64,000 bases of DNA from Taudactylus pleione (taxonomy: Eukaryota; Chordata; Amphibia; Anura; Myobatrachidae). The notes below the pieces were generated by a model. The model did no database searches, was not told the origin of the DNA, and saw only the letters and a list, made by a program, of their open reading frames with translations. The stretch covers positions 496,001 to 560,000 of the forward strand of contig JAUIMM010002549.1 in assembly GCA_031769625.1 (NCBI GenBank), read 5' to 3'. The translations under genes were made by a program, and so were the position numbers. Below, in pieces: positions 10,385 to 24,305 of this stretch; the stretch's first letter is position 1, and every line of letters begins with the position of its first letter.

Positions 10385-13315
10385 GCTCAAAATTTCACAG
10401 AATGTGTTGAAGACCAAAGCCCACAAATGTGATGTGAAATGGTTTTTCTACCATATAGCGTTTAAGAGAAATCAGCAAATGCTCGTTTTAGGCCAAAATG
10501 CATTGAATCCAATAGAAACAAAAGCGCATACTTTGCAATATCTCCTCTTGTAGCAAAAACAGACAGCTCAAAATTTCACAGAATGTGTTGAAGACCAAGG
10601 TCCACAAATGTGATGTGAAATGGTTTTTCTCCCATGTTGCATTTAAGAGAAAACAGCAAATGCTCGTTTTAGGCTAAAATGCATTGAAACCAATGGAAAC
10701 AACAAAAACACATACTTTGTGATATCTCCTCTTGTAGGAAACACAGACAGCTCAAAATTTCACAGAATGTGTTGAAAACCAAGGCCCACAAATGTGATGT
10801 GAAATGGTTTTTCTCCCATGTTGCATTTAAGAGAAAACAGCAAATGTTCATTTTTTGCCAGAATGCATTGAAACCAATGGAAACAACAAAACACATATTT
10901 TGTGATATCTCCTCTTCTAGAGAACACAGACAGCTCAAAATTACACAGAATGCATTGAAGACCAAGGTCCACAAATGTGATTTGAAATGACTTTTCTCCC
11001 ATGTTGCGTTTAAGAGAAAACAGCAAATTCTCGTTTTAGGCCAAAATGCATTGAAACCAATGGAAACAATAAAAGCGCATTCTTTGTGATATTTCCTCCT
11101 ATAGCAAACACAGACAGCTCAAAATTTCACAGAATGTGTTGAAGACCAAGGCCCACAAGTGTGATGTGAAATGGTTTTTCTCCCATGTTGCGTTTAAGAG
11201 AAAACAGCAAATGCTAATTTTAAGCCAGAATTCATTGAACCCAATGGAAACAACAAAAGTGCATACTTTGCGATATCTCCTCTTGTAGCAAACACAGACA
11301 GCTCAAAATTTCACAGAATGTTTTGAAGACCAAGTCCCACAAATGTGATGTGAAATGGTTTTTCTACCATGTAGCATTTAAGAGAAAATAGCAAATGCTC
11401 ATTTTATGCCGAAATGCATTGAAACCAATGGAGAGAAAAGCACATACTTTGCAATATCTCCTCTTGTAGCAAACACAGACAGCTCAAAATTTCACAGAAT
11501 GTGTTGAAGACCAAGGCCCACAAATGTGATTAGAAATGGTCTTTCTCCCATTTTGCATTTAAGAGAAAACAGCAAATGCTCGTTTTAGGCTAAAATGCAT
11601 TGAAACCAATGGAAACAACAAAAACACATATTTTGTGATATCTCCTCTTGTAGAAAACACAGACAGCTCAAAATTACACAGAATGCGTTGAAGACCAAGG
11701 CCCACAAATGTGATGTGAAATGGCTTTTCTCCCATGTTGCATTTAAGAGAAAACAGCAAATGCTCGATTTAGGCCAATATGCATTGAAACCAATGGAAAC
11801 AACAAAAGCGCATTTTTTGTGATATTTCCTCCTATAGCAAACACAGACAGCTCAAAATTTCACAGAATGTGTTGAAGACCAAAGCCCACAAGTGTGATGT
11901 GAAATGGTTTTTCTCCCATGTTGCATTTAAGAGAAAACAGCAAATGCTCGTTTTAGGCCAAAATGCATTGAAACCAATGGAATCAACAAAAATGCATACT
12001 TTGTGATATCTCCTCTTGTAGCAAACACAGACAGCTCAAAATTTCACAGAATGTGTTGAAGACCAAAGCCCACAAATGTGATGTGAAAAGGTTTTTCTAC
12101 CATGTAGCGTTTAAGAGAAATCAGCAAATGCTCGTTTTAGGCCAAAATGCATTGAATCCAATGGAAACAAAAGCGCATACTTTGCAATATCTCCTCTTGT
12201 AGCAAACACAGACAGCTCAAAATTTCACAGAATGTGTTGAAGACCAAGGCCCACAAATGTGATGTGAAATGGTTTTTCTCCCATGTTGCATTTAAGAGAA
12301 AACAGCAAATGCTCGTTTTAGGCTAAAATGCATTGAAATCAATGGAAACAACAAAAACACAAACTTTGTGATATCTCCGCTTGTAGGAAACACAGACAGC
12401 TCAAAATTTCACAGAATGTGTTGAAAACCAAGGCCCACAAATGTGATGTGAAATGGTTTTTTTCCCATGTTGCATTTAAGAGAAAACAGCAAATGTTCAT
12501 TTTTTGCCAGAATGCATTGAAACCAATGGAAACAACAAAAGTGCATACTTTGCGATATCTACTCTTGTAGCAAACACAGACAGCTCAAAATTTCACAGAA
12601 TGTTTTGAAGACCAAGTCCCACAAATGTGATTTTAAATGGTTTTTCTACCATGTAGCGTTTAAGAGAAAACAGCAAATGCTTGTTTTAGGCCAAAATGCA
12701 TTGAAACCAATGGAAACAAAAGCGCATACTTTGCAATATCTCCTCTTGTAGCAAACACAGACAGCTCAAAATTTCACAGAATGTGTTGAAGACCAAGGCC
12801 CACAAATTTGATGTGAAATGGTCTTTCTCCCATATTGAATTTAAGAGAAAACAGCAAATGCTCGTTTTAGGCTAAAATGCATTGAAACCAATGGAATCAA
12901 CAAAAACACATATTTTGTGATATCTCCTCTTGTAGAAAACACAGACAGCTCAAAATTACACAGAATGCGTTGAAGACCAAGGCCCACAAATGTGATGTTA
13001 AAAGGCTTTTCTCCCATGTCGCATTTAAGAAAAAACAGCAAATGCTCATTTTAGGCCAAAATGCATTGAAACCAATGGAAACAACAAAAGCGCATTTTTT
13101 GTGATATTTCCTCCTATAGCAAACACAGACAGCTCAAAACTTCTCAGAATGTGTTGAAGACCAAGGCCCACAAGTGTGATGTGAAATGGTTTTTCTCCCA
13201 TATTGCGTTTAAGAGAAAACAGCAAATGCTCATTTTAGGCCAAAATGCATTGAAACCAATGGAATCAACAAAAATGCATACTTTGTGATATCTCCTCTTG
13301 TAGCAAACACAGACA
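10385..13315. repeat. 16-mer HOR, copy 3 (2,931 bp)
   Basis: Same order as the preceding copy, head to tail with it. It carries private variants gctcgatttaggcc (11761) and cacaaactttg with atctccgc (near 12361) that reappear 2,199 bp downstream in the next block. Confidence 0.92.
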
Positions 13316-14962
13316 GCTCAAAATTTCACAGAATGTGTTGAAGACCAAAGCCCACAAATGTGATGTGAAATGGTTTTTCTACCATGTAGCGTTTAAGAGA
13401 AATCAGCAAATGCTCGTTTTAGGCCAAAATGCATTGAATCCAATAGAAACAAAAGCGCATACTTTGCAATATCTCCTCTTGTAGCAAAAACAGACAGCTC
13501 AAAATTTCACAGAATGTGTTGAAGACCAAGGTCCACAAATGTGATGTGAAATGGTTTTTCTCCCATGTTGCATTTAAGAGAAAACAGCAAATGCTCGTTT
13601 TAGGCTAAAATGCATTGAAACCAATGGAAACAACAAAAACACATACTTTGTGATATCTCCTCTTGTAGGAAACACAGACAGCTCAAAATTTCACAGAATG
13701 TGTTGAAGACCAAGGCCCACAAATGTGATTAGAAATGGTCTTTCTCCCATTTTGCATTTAAGAGAAAACAGCAAATGCTCGTTTTAGGCTAAAATGCATT
13801 GAAACCAATGGAAACAACAAAAACACATATTTTGTGATATCTCCTCTTGTAGAAAACACAGACAGCTCAAAATTACACAGAATGCGTTGAAGACCAAGGC
13901 CCACAAATGTGATGTGAAATGGCTTTTCTCCCATGTTGCATTTAAGAGAAAACAGCAAATGCTCGATTTAGGCCAATATGCATTGAAACCAATGGAAACA
14001 ACAAAAGCGCATTTTTTGTGATATTTCCTCCTATAGCAAACACAGACAGCTCAAAATTTCACAGAATGTGTTGAAGACCAAAGCCCACAAGTGTGATGTG
14101 AAATGGTTTTTCTCCCATGTTGCATTTAAGAGAAAACAGCAAATGCTCGTTTTAGGCCAAAATGCATTGAAACCAATCGAATCAACAAAAATGCATACTT
14201 TGTGATATCTCCTCTTGTAGCAAACACAGACAGCTCAAAATTTCACAGAATGTGTTGAAGACCAAAGCCCACAAATGTGATGTGAAAAGGTTTTTCTACC
14301 ATGTAGCGTTTAAGAGAAATCAGCAAATGCTCGTTTTAGGCCAAAATGCATTGAATCCAATGGAAACAAAAGCGCATACTTTGCAATATCTCCTCTTGTA
14401 GCAAACACAGACAGCTCAAAATTTCACAGAATGTGTTGAAGACCAAGGCCCACAAATGTGATGTGAAATGGTTTTTCTCCCATGTTGCATTTAAGAGAAA
14501 ACAGCAAATGCTCGTTTTAGGCTAAAATGCATTGAAACCAATGGAAACAACAAAAACACAAACTTTGTGATATCTCCGCTTGTAGGAAACACAGACAGCT
14601 CAAAATTTCACAGAATGTGTTGAAAACCAAGGCCCACAAATGTGATGTGAAATGGTTTTTTTCCCATGTTGCATTTAAGAGAAAACAGCAAATGTTCATT
14701 TTTTGCCAGAATGCATTGAAACCAATGGAAACAACAAAAGTGCATACTTTGCGATATCTACTCTTGTAGCAAACACAGACAGCTCAAAATTTCACAGAAT
14801 GTTTTGAAGACCAAGTCCCACAAATGTGATTTTAAATGGTTTTTCTACCATGTAGCGTTTAAGAGAAAACAGCAAATGCTTGTTTTAGGCCAAAATGCAT
14901 TGAAACCAATGGAAACAAAAGCGCATACTTTGCAATATCTCCTCTTGTAGCAAACACAGACA
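11482..14962. repeat. 2,199-bp (12-monomer) tandem duplication, second copy partial
   Basis: D-A-B-C-E-Fj-J-K-L-M-C-E at 11482-13680 is followed by D-A-B-C-E-Fj-J at 13681-14962. Private variants gctcgattt, aaaggtttttctacc and atctccgcttgtagg appear in both at a 2,199-bp offset. This overlaps the third 16-mer and shows a local duplication spanning its boundary. Confidence 0.86.
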
Positions 14963-16793
14963 GCTCAAAATTTCACAGAATGTGTTGAAGACCAAGGCCC
15001 ACAAATGTGATTAGAAATGGTCTTTCTCCCATTTTGCATTTAAGAGAAAACAGCAAATGCTCGTTTTAGGCCAAAATGCATTGAAACCAATGGAAACAAC
15101 AAAAACACATATTTTGTGATATCTCCTCTTGTAGAAAACACAGACAGCTCAAAATTACACAGAATGCGTTGAAGACCAAGGCCCACAAATGTGATGTGAA
15201 ATGGCTTTTCTCCCATGTTGCATTTAAGAGAAAACAGCAAATGCTCGTTTTAGGCCAAAATGCATTGAAACCAATGGAAACAACAAAAGCGCATTTTTTG
15301 TGATATTTCCTCCTATAGCAAACACAGACAGCTCAAAATTTCACAGAATGTGTTGAAGACCAAGGCCCACAAGTGTGATGTGAAATGGTTTTTCTCCCAT
15401 GTTGCGTTTAAGAGAAAACAGAAAATGCTCGTTTTAGGCCAAAATGCATTGAAACCAATGGAATCAACAAAAATGCATACTTTGTGATATCTCCTCTTGT
15501 AGCAAACACAGACAGCTCAAAATTTCACAGAATGTGTTGAAGACCAAAGCCCACAAATGTGATGTGAAATGGTTTTTCTACCATGTAGCGTTTAAGAGAA
15601 ATCAGCAAATGCTCATTTTAGGCCAAAATGCATTGAAACCAATGGTAACAAAAGCGCATACTTTGCAATATCTCCTCTTGTAGCAAACACAGACAGCTCA
15701 AAATTTCACAGAATGTGTTGAAGACAAAGGTCCACAAATGTGATGTGAAATGATTTTTCTCCCATGTTGCATTTAAGAGAAAACAGCAAATGCTCGTTTT
15801 AGGCTAAAATGCATTGAAACCAATGGAAACAACAAAAACACATACTTTGTGATATCTCCTCTTGTAGGAAACACAGACAGCTCAAAATTTCACAGAATGT
15901 GTTGAAAACCAAGGCCCACAAATGTGATGTGAAATGGTTTTTCTCCCATGTTGCATTTAAGAGAAAACAGCAAATGTTCATTTTTTGCCAGAATGCATTG
16001 AAACCAATGGAAACAACAAAAGTGCATACTTTGCGATATCTACTCTTGTAGCAAACACAGACAGCTCAAAATTCCACAGAATGTTTTGAAGACCAAGTCC
16101 CACAAATGTGATTTTAAATGGTTTTTCTACCATGTAGCATTTAAGAGAAAACAGCAAATGCTTGATTTAGGCCAAAATGCATTGAAACCAATGGAAATAA
16201 AAGCGCATACTTTGCAATATCTCCTCTTGTAGCAAACACAGACAGCTCAAAATTTCACAGAATGTGTTGAAGACCAAGGCCCACAAATGTGATGTGAAAT
16301 GGTCTTTCTCCCATATTGAATTTAAGAGAAAACAGCAAATGCTCGTTTTAGGCTAAAATGCATTGAAACCAATGGAAACAACAAAAACACATATTTTGTG
16401 ATATCTCCTCTTGTAGAAAACACAGACAGCTCAAAATTACACAGAATGCGTTGAAGACCAAGGCCCACAAATGTGATGTTAAAAGGCTTTTCTCCCATGT
16501 CGCATTTAAGAAAAAACAGCAAATGCTCGTTTTAGGCCAAAATGCATTGAAACCAATAGAAACAACAAAAGCGCATTTTTTGTGATATTTCCTCCTATAG
16601 CAAACACAGACAGCTCAAAACTTCTCAGAATGTGTTGAAGACCAAGGCCCACAAGTGTGATGTGAAATGGTTTTTCTCCCATATTGCGTTTAAGAGAAAA
16701 CAGCAAATGCTCGTTTTAGGCCAAAATGCATTGAAACCAATGGAAATAAAAGCGCATACTTTGCAATATCTCCTCTTGTAGCAAACACAGACA
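14963..16793. repeat. 10-monomer block ending in an M/J hybrid (1,831 bp)
   Basis: Order D-A-B-C-E-Fj-J-K-L-M/J. The last monomer (16613) has an M left half (aacttctcag, catattgcg) and a J right end (ggaaataaaagcg), making it 181 bp. It has the same length as the 10-mer at 38971-48050 but a different composition. Confidence 0.82.
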
Positions 16794-19725
16794 GCTCAAA
16801 TTTTCACAGAATGTGTTGAAGACCAAGGCCCACAAGTGTGATGTGAAATGGTTTTTCTCCCATGTTGCGTTTAAGAGAAAACAGCAAATGCTAATTTTAA
16901 GCCAGAATTCATTGAACCCAATGGAAACAACAAAAGTGCATACTTTGCGATATCTCCTCTTGTAGCAAACACAGACAGCTCAAAATTTCACAGAATGTTT
17001 TGAAGACCAAGTCCCACAAATGTGATGTGAAATGGTTTTTCTACCATGTAGCATTTAAGAGAAAACAGCAAATGCTCATTTTATGCCGAAATGCATTGAA
17101 ACCAATGGAGAGAAAAGCACATACTTTGCAATATCTCCTCTTGTAGCAAACACAGACAGCTCAAAATTTCACAGAATGTGTTGAAGACCAAGGCCCACAA
17201 ATGTGATTAGAAATGGTCTTTCTCCCATTTTGCATTTAAGAGAAAACAGCAAATGCTCGTTTTAGGCCAAAATGCCATGAAACCAATGGAAACAACAAAA
17301 ACACATATTTTGTGATATCTCCTCTTGTAGAAAACACAGACAGCTCAAAATTACACAGAATGCGTTGAAGACCAAGGCCCACAAATGTGATGTGAAATGG
17401 CTTTTCTCCCATGTTGCATTTAAGAGAAAACAGCAAATGCTCGTTTTAGGCCAAAATGCATTGAAACCAATGGAAACAACAAAAGCGCATTTTTTGTGAT
17501 ATTTCCTCCTATAGCAAACACAGACAGCTCAAAATTTCACAGAATGTGTTGAAGACCAAGGCCCACAAGTGTGATGTGAAATGGTTTTTCTCCCATGTTG
17601 CGTTTAAGAGAAAACAGCAAATGCTCGTTTTAGGCCAAAATGCATTGAAACCAATGGAATTAACAAAAATGCATACTTTGTGATATCTCCTCTTGTAGCA
17701 AACACAGACAGCTCAAAATTTCACAGAATGTGTTGAAGACCAAAGCCCACAAATGTGATGTGAAATGGTTTTTCTACCATGTAGCGTTTAAGAGAAATCA
17801 GCAAATGCTCATTTTAGGCCAAAATGCATTGAAGCCAATGGAAACAAAAGCGCATACTTTGCAATATCTCCTCTTGTAGCAAACACAGACAGCTCAAAAT
17901 TTCACAGAATGTGTTGAAGACCAAGGCCCACAAATGTGATTAGAAATGGTCTTTCTCCCATTTTGCATTTAAGAGAAAACAGCAAATGCTCGTTTTAGGC
18001 CAAAATGCATTGAAACCAATGGAAACAACAAAAACACATATTTTGTGATATCTCCTCTTGTAGAAAACACAGACAGCTCAAAATTACACAGAATGCGTTG
18101 AAGACCAAGGCCCACAAATGTGATGTGAAATGGCTTTTCTCCCATGTTGCATTTAAGAGAAAACAGCAAATGCTCGTTTTAGGCCAAAATGCATTGAAAC
18201 CAATGGAAACAACAAAAGCGCATTTTTTGTGATATTTCCTCCTATAGCAAACACAGACAGCTCAAAATTTCACAGAATGTGTTGAAGACCAAGGCCCACA
18301 AGTGTGATGTGAAATGGTTTTTCTCCCATGTTGCGTTTAAGAGAAAACAGCAAATGCTAATTTTAAGCCAGAATTCATTGAACCCAATGGAAACAACAAA
18401 AGTGCATACTTTGCGATATCTCCTCTTGTAGCAAACACAGACAGCTCAAAATTTCACAGAATGTTTTGAAGACCAAGTCCCACAAATGTGATGTGAAATG
18501 GTTTTTCTACCATGTAGCATTTAAGAGAAAACAGCAAATGCTCATTTTATGCCGAAATGCATTGAAACCAATGGAGAGAAAAGCACATACTTTGCAATAT
18601 CTCCTCTTGTAGCAAACACAGACAGCTCAAAATTTCACAGAATGTGTTGAAGACCAAGGCCCACAAATGTGATTAGAAATGGTCTTTCTCCCATTTTGCA
18701 TTTAAGAGAAAATAGCAAATGCTCGTTTTAGGCCCAAATGCCATGAAACCAATGGAAACAACAAAAACACATATTTTGTGATATCTCCTCTTGTAGAAAA
18801 CACAGACAGCTCAAAATTACACAGAATGCGTTGAAGACCAAGGCCCACAAATGTGATGTGAAATGGCTTTTCTCCCATGTTGCATTTAAGAGAAAACAGC
18901 AAATGCTCGTTTTAGGCCAAAATGCATTGAAACCAATGGAAACAACAAAAGCGCATTTTTTGTGATATTTCCTCCTATAGCAAACAAAGACAGCTCAAAA
19001 TTTCACAGAATGTGTTGAAGACCAAGGCCCACAAGTGTGATGTGAAATGGTTTTTCTCCCATGTTGCGTTTAAGAGAAAACAGCAAATGCTCGTTTTAGG
19101 CCAAAATGCATTGAAACCAATGGAATTAACAAAAATGCATACTTTGTGATATCTCCTCTTGTAGCAAACACAGACAGCTCAAAATTTCACAGAATGTGTT
19201 GAAGACCAAAGCCCACAAATGTGATGTGAAATGGTTTTTCTACCATGTAGCGTTTAAGAGAAATCAGCAAATGCTCATTTTAGGCCAAAATGCATTGAAA
19301 CAAATGGAAACAAAAGCGCATACTTTGCAATATCTCCTCTTGTAGCAAACACAGATAGCTCAAAATTTCACAGAATGTGTTGAAGACCAAGGCCCACAAA
19401 TGTGATTAGAAATGGTCTTTCTCCCATTTTGCATTTAAGAGAAAACAGCAAATGCTCGTTTTAGGCCAAAATGCATTGAAACCAATGGAAACAACAAAAA
19501 CACATATTTTGTGATATCTCCTCTTGTAGAAAACACAGACAGCTCAAAATTACACAGAATGCGTTGAAGACCAAGGCCCACAAATGTGATGTGAAATGGC
19601 TTTTCTCCCATGTTGCATTTAAGAGAAAACAGCAAATGCTCGTTTTAGGCCAAAATGCATTGAAACCAATGGAAACAACAAAAGCGCATTTTTTGTGATA
19701 TTTCCTCCTATAGCAAACACAGACA
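16794..19725. repeat. Two tandem octamers (2 x 1,466 bp)
   Basis: H-I-D-A-B-C-D-A occurs at 16794-18259 and again at 18260-19725. In both copies the first D has atgccatgaaacc and the second has atgcattga, so the true period is 1,466 bp although the backbone period is 733 bp. EcoRI sites at 16905 and 18371 are 1,466 bp apart. Confidence 0.9.
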
Positions 19726-21374
19726 GCTCAAAATTTCACAGAATGTGTTGAAGACCAAGGCCCACAAGTGTGATGTGAAATGGTTTTTCTCCCATGTTGC
19801 GTTTAAGAGAAAACAGAAAATGCTCGTTTTAGGCCAAAATGCATTGAAACCAATGGAATCAACAAAAATGCATACTTTGTGATATCTCCTCTTGTAGCAA
19901 ACACAGACAGCTCAAAATTTCACAGAATGTGTTGAAGACCAAAGCCCACAAATGTGATGTGAAATGGTTTTTCTACCATGTAGCATTTAAGTGAAATCAG
20001 CAAATGCTCATTTTAGGCCAAAATGCATTGAAACCAATGGTAACAAAAGCGCATACTTTGCAATATCTCCTCTTGTAGCAAACACAGACAGCTCAAAATT
20101 TCACAGAATGTGTTGAAGACCAAGGCCCACAAATGTGATGTGAAATGGTTTTTCTCCCATGTTGCATTTAAGAGAAAACAGCAAATGCTCATTTTAGGCT
20201 AAAATGCATTGAAACCAATGGAAACAACAAAACACATACTTTGTGATATCTACTCTTGTAGGAAACACAGACAGCTCAAAATTTCACAGAATGTGTTGAA
20301 AACCAAGGCCCACAAATGTGATGTGAAATGGTTTTTCTCCCATGTTGCATTTAAGAGAAAACAGCAAATGTTCATTTTTTGCCAGAATGCATTGAAACCA
20401 ATGGAAACAACAAAAGTGCATACTTTGCGATATCTACTCTTGTAGCAAACACAGACAGCTCAAAATTTCACAGAATGTTTTGAAGACCAAGTCCCACAAA
20501 TGTGATTTTAAATGGTTTTTCTACCATGTAGCATTTAAGAGAAAACAGCAAATGCTTGATTTAGGCCAAAATGCATTGAAACCAATGGAAATAAAAGAGC
20601 ATACTTTGCAATATCTCCTCTTGTAGCAAACACAGACAGCTCAAAATTTCACAGAATGTGTTGAAGACCAAGGCCCACAAATGTGATGTGAAATGGTCTT
20701 TCTCCCATATTGAATTTAAGAGAAAACAGCAAATGCTCGTTTTAGGCTAAAATGCATTGAAACCAATGGAAACAACAAAAACACATATTTTGTGATATCT
20801 CCTCTTGTAGAAAACACAGACAGCTCAAAATTACACAGAATGCGTTGAAGACCAAGGCCCACAAATGTGATGTTAAAAGGCTTTTCTCCCATGTCGCATT
20901 TAAGAAAAAACAGCAAATGCTCGTTTTAGGCCAAAATGCATTGAAACCAATAGAAACAACAAAAGCGCATTTTTTGTGATATTTCCTCCTATAGCAAACA
21001 CAGACAGCTCAAAACTTCTCAGAATGTGTTGAAGACCAAGGCCCACAAGTGTGATGTGAAATGGTTTTTCTCCCATATTGCGTTTAAGAGAAAACAGCAA
21101 ATGCTCGTTTTAGGCCAAAATGCATTGAAACCAATGGAATCAACAAAAATGCATACTTTGTGATATTTCCTCTTGTAGCAAACACAGAGAGCTCAAAATT
21201 TCACAGAATGTGTTGAAGACCAAAGCCCATAAGTGTGATGTGAAATGGTTTTTCTCCCATGTTGCGTTTAAGAGAAAACAGCAAATGCTCGTTTTAGGCC
21301 AAAATGCATTGAAACCAATGGAATCAACAAAAATGCATACTTTGTGATATCTCCTCTTGTAGCAAACACAGACA
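19726..21374. repeat. Nine-monomer block B-C-E-Fj-J-K-L-M-N
   Basis: Colinear with 5804-7453: the same order, ending in M and N before the next 16-mer. E (20091) lacks one A, and ctactcttgtagg is private to it. K, L and M landmarks lie 4,394 bp downstream of the copies near 16245-16613. Confidence 0.85.
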
Positions 21375-24305
21375 GCTCAAAATTTCACAGAATGTGTTGA
21401 AGACCAAAGCCCACAAATGTGATGTGAAATGGTTTTTCTACCATGTAGCGTTTAAGAGAAATCAGCAAATGCTCGTTTTAGGCCAAAATGCATTGAATCC
21501 AATAGAAACAAAAGCGCATACTTTGCAATATCTCCTCTTGTAGCAAACACAGACAGCTCAAAATTTCACAGAATGTGTTGAAGACCAAGGTCCACAAATG
21601 TGATGTGAAATGGTTTTTCTCCCATGTTGCATTTAAGAGAAAACAGCAAATGCTCGTTTTAGGCTAAAATGCATTGAAACCAATGGAAACAACAAAAACA
21701 AATACTTTGTGATATCTCCTCTTGTAGGAAACACAGACAGCTCAAAATTTCACAGAATGTGTTGAAAACCAAGGCCCACAAATGTGATGTGAAATGGTTT
21801 TTCTCCCATGTTGCATTTAAGAGAAAACAGCAAATGTTCATTTTTTGCCAGAATGCATTGAAACCAATGGAAACAACAAAACACATATTTTGTGATATCT
21901 CCTCTTCTAGAGAACACAGACAGCTCAAAATTACACAGAATGCATTGAAGACCAAGGTCCACAAATGTGATTTGAAATGACTTTTCTCCCATGTTGCGTT
22001 TAAGAGAAAACAGCAAATTCTCGTTTTAGGCCAAAATGCATTGAAACCAATGGAAACAATAAAAGCGCATTCTTTGTGATATTTCCTCCTATAGCAAACA
22101 CAGACAGCTCAAAATTTCACAGAATGTGTTGAAGACCAAGGCCCACAAGTGTGATGTGAAATTTTTTTTCTCCCATGTTGCGTTTAAGAGAAAACAGCAA
22201 ATGCTAATTTTAAGCCAGAATTCATTGAACCCAATGGAAACAACAAAAGTGCATACTTTGCGATATCTCCTCTTGTAGCAAACACAGACAGCTCAAAATT
22301 TCACAGAATGTGTTGAAGACCAAGTCCCACAAATGTGATGTGAAATGGTTTTTCTACCATGTAGCATTTAAGAGAAAACAGCAAATGCTCATTTTATGCT
22401 GAAATGCATTGAAACCAATGGAGAGAAAAGCACATACTTTGCAATATCTCCTCTTGTAGCAAACACAGACAGCTCAAAATTTCACAGAATGTGTTGAAGA
22501 CCAAGGCCCACAAATTTGATTAGAAATGGTCTTTCTCCCATTTTGCATTTAAGAGAAAACAGCCAATGCTCGTTTTAGGCTAAAATGCATTGAAACCAAT
22601 GGAAACAACAAAAACACATATTTTGTGATATCTCCTCTTGTAGAAAACACAGACAGCTCAAAATTACACAGAATGCGTTGAAGACCAAGGCCCACAAATG
22701 TGATGTGAAATGGCTTTTCTCCCATGTTGCATTTAAGAGAAAACAGCAAATGCTCGTTTTAGGCCAATATGCATTGAAACCAATGGAAACAACAAAAGCG
22801 CATTTTTTGTGATATTTCCTCCTATAGCAAACACAGACAGCTCAAAATTTCACAGAATGTGTTGAAGACCAAAGCCCACAAGTGTGATGTGAAATGGTTT
22901 TTCTCCCATGTTGCGTTTAAGAGAAAACAGCAAATGCTCGTTTTAGGCCAAAATGCATTGAAACCAATGGAATCAACAAAAATGCATACTTTGTGATATC
23001 TCCTCTTGTAGCAAACACAGACAGCTCAAAATTTCACAGAATGTGTTGAAGACCAAAGCCCACAAATGTGATGTGAAATGGTTTTTCTACCATGTAGCGT
23101 TTAAGAGAAATCAGCAAATGCTCATTTTAGGCCAAAATGCATTGAAACCAATGGTAACAAAAGCGCATACTTTGCAATATCTCCTCTTGTAGCAAACACA
23201 GACAGCTCAAAATTTCACAGAATGTGTTGAAGACCAAGGCCCACAAATGTGATGTGAAATGGTTTTTCTCCCATGTTGCATTTAAGAGAAAACAGCAAAT
23301 GCTCGTTTTAGGCTAAAATGCATTGAAACCAATGGAAACAACAAAAACACATACTTTGTGATATCTCCTCTTGTAGGAAACACAGACAGCTCAAAATTTC
23401 ACAGAATGTGTTGAAAACCAAGGCCCACAAATGTGATGTGAAATGGTTTTTCTCCCATGTTGCATTTAAGAGAAAACAGCAAATGTTCATTTTTTGCCAG
23501 AATGCATTGAAACCAATGGAAACAACAAAAGTGCATACTTTGCGATATCTACTCTTGTAGCAAACACAGACAGCTCAAAATTTCACAGAATGTTTTGAAG
23601 ACCAAGTCCCACAAATGTGATTTTAAATGGTTTTTCTACCATGTAGCATTTAAGAGAAAACAGCAAATGCTTGTTTTAGGCCAAAATGCATTGAAACCAA
23701 TGGAAATAAAAGCGCATACTTTGCAATATCTCCTCTTGTAGCAAACACAGACAGCTCAAAATTTCACAGAATGTGTTGAAGACCAAGGCCCACAAATGTG
23801 ATGTGAAATGGTCTTTCTCCCATATTGAATTTAAGAGAAAACAGCAAATGCTCGTTTTAGGCTAAAATGCATTGAAACCAATGGAATCAACAAAAACACA
23901 TATTTTGTGATATCTCCTCTTGTAGAAAACACAGACAGCTCAAAATTACACAGAATGCGTTGAAGACCAAGGCCCACAAATGTGATGTTAAAAGGCTTTT
24001 CTCCCATGTCGCATTTAAGAAAAAACAGCAAATGCTCGTTTTAGGCCAAAATGCATTGAAACCAATAGAAACAACAAAAGCGCATTTTTTGTGATATTTC
24101 CTCCTATAGCAAACACAGACAGCTCAAAACTTCTCAGAATGTGTTGAAGACCAAGGCCCACAAGTGTGATGTGAAATGGTTTTTCTCCCATATTGCGTTT
24201 AAGAGAAAACAGCAAATGCTCGTTTTAGGCCAAAATGCATTGAAACCAATGGAATCAACAAAAATGCATACTTTGTGATATCTCCTCTTGTAGCAAACAC
24301 AGACA
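21375..24305. repeat. 16-mer HOR, copy 4 (2,931 bp)
   Basis: Same order as the other 16-mers. Landmarks match copy 3 at an offset of 10,990 bp and copy 5 at 29,688 bp. Private variants include aaatttttttt near 22161 and tatgctgaaatg near 22395. Confidence 0.92.

Noticed and set aside
22155..22175. Run of eight T bases in an H monomer as a possible terminator or regulatory site
   Set aside because: It is a two-base change of the usual aatggtttttctccc in a single copy, with no gene nearby.
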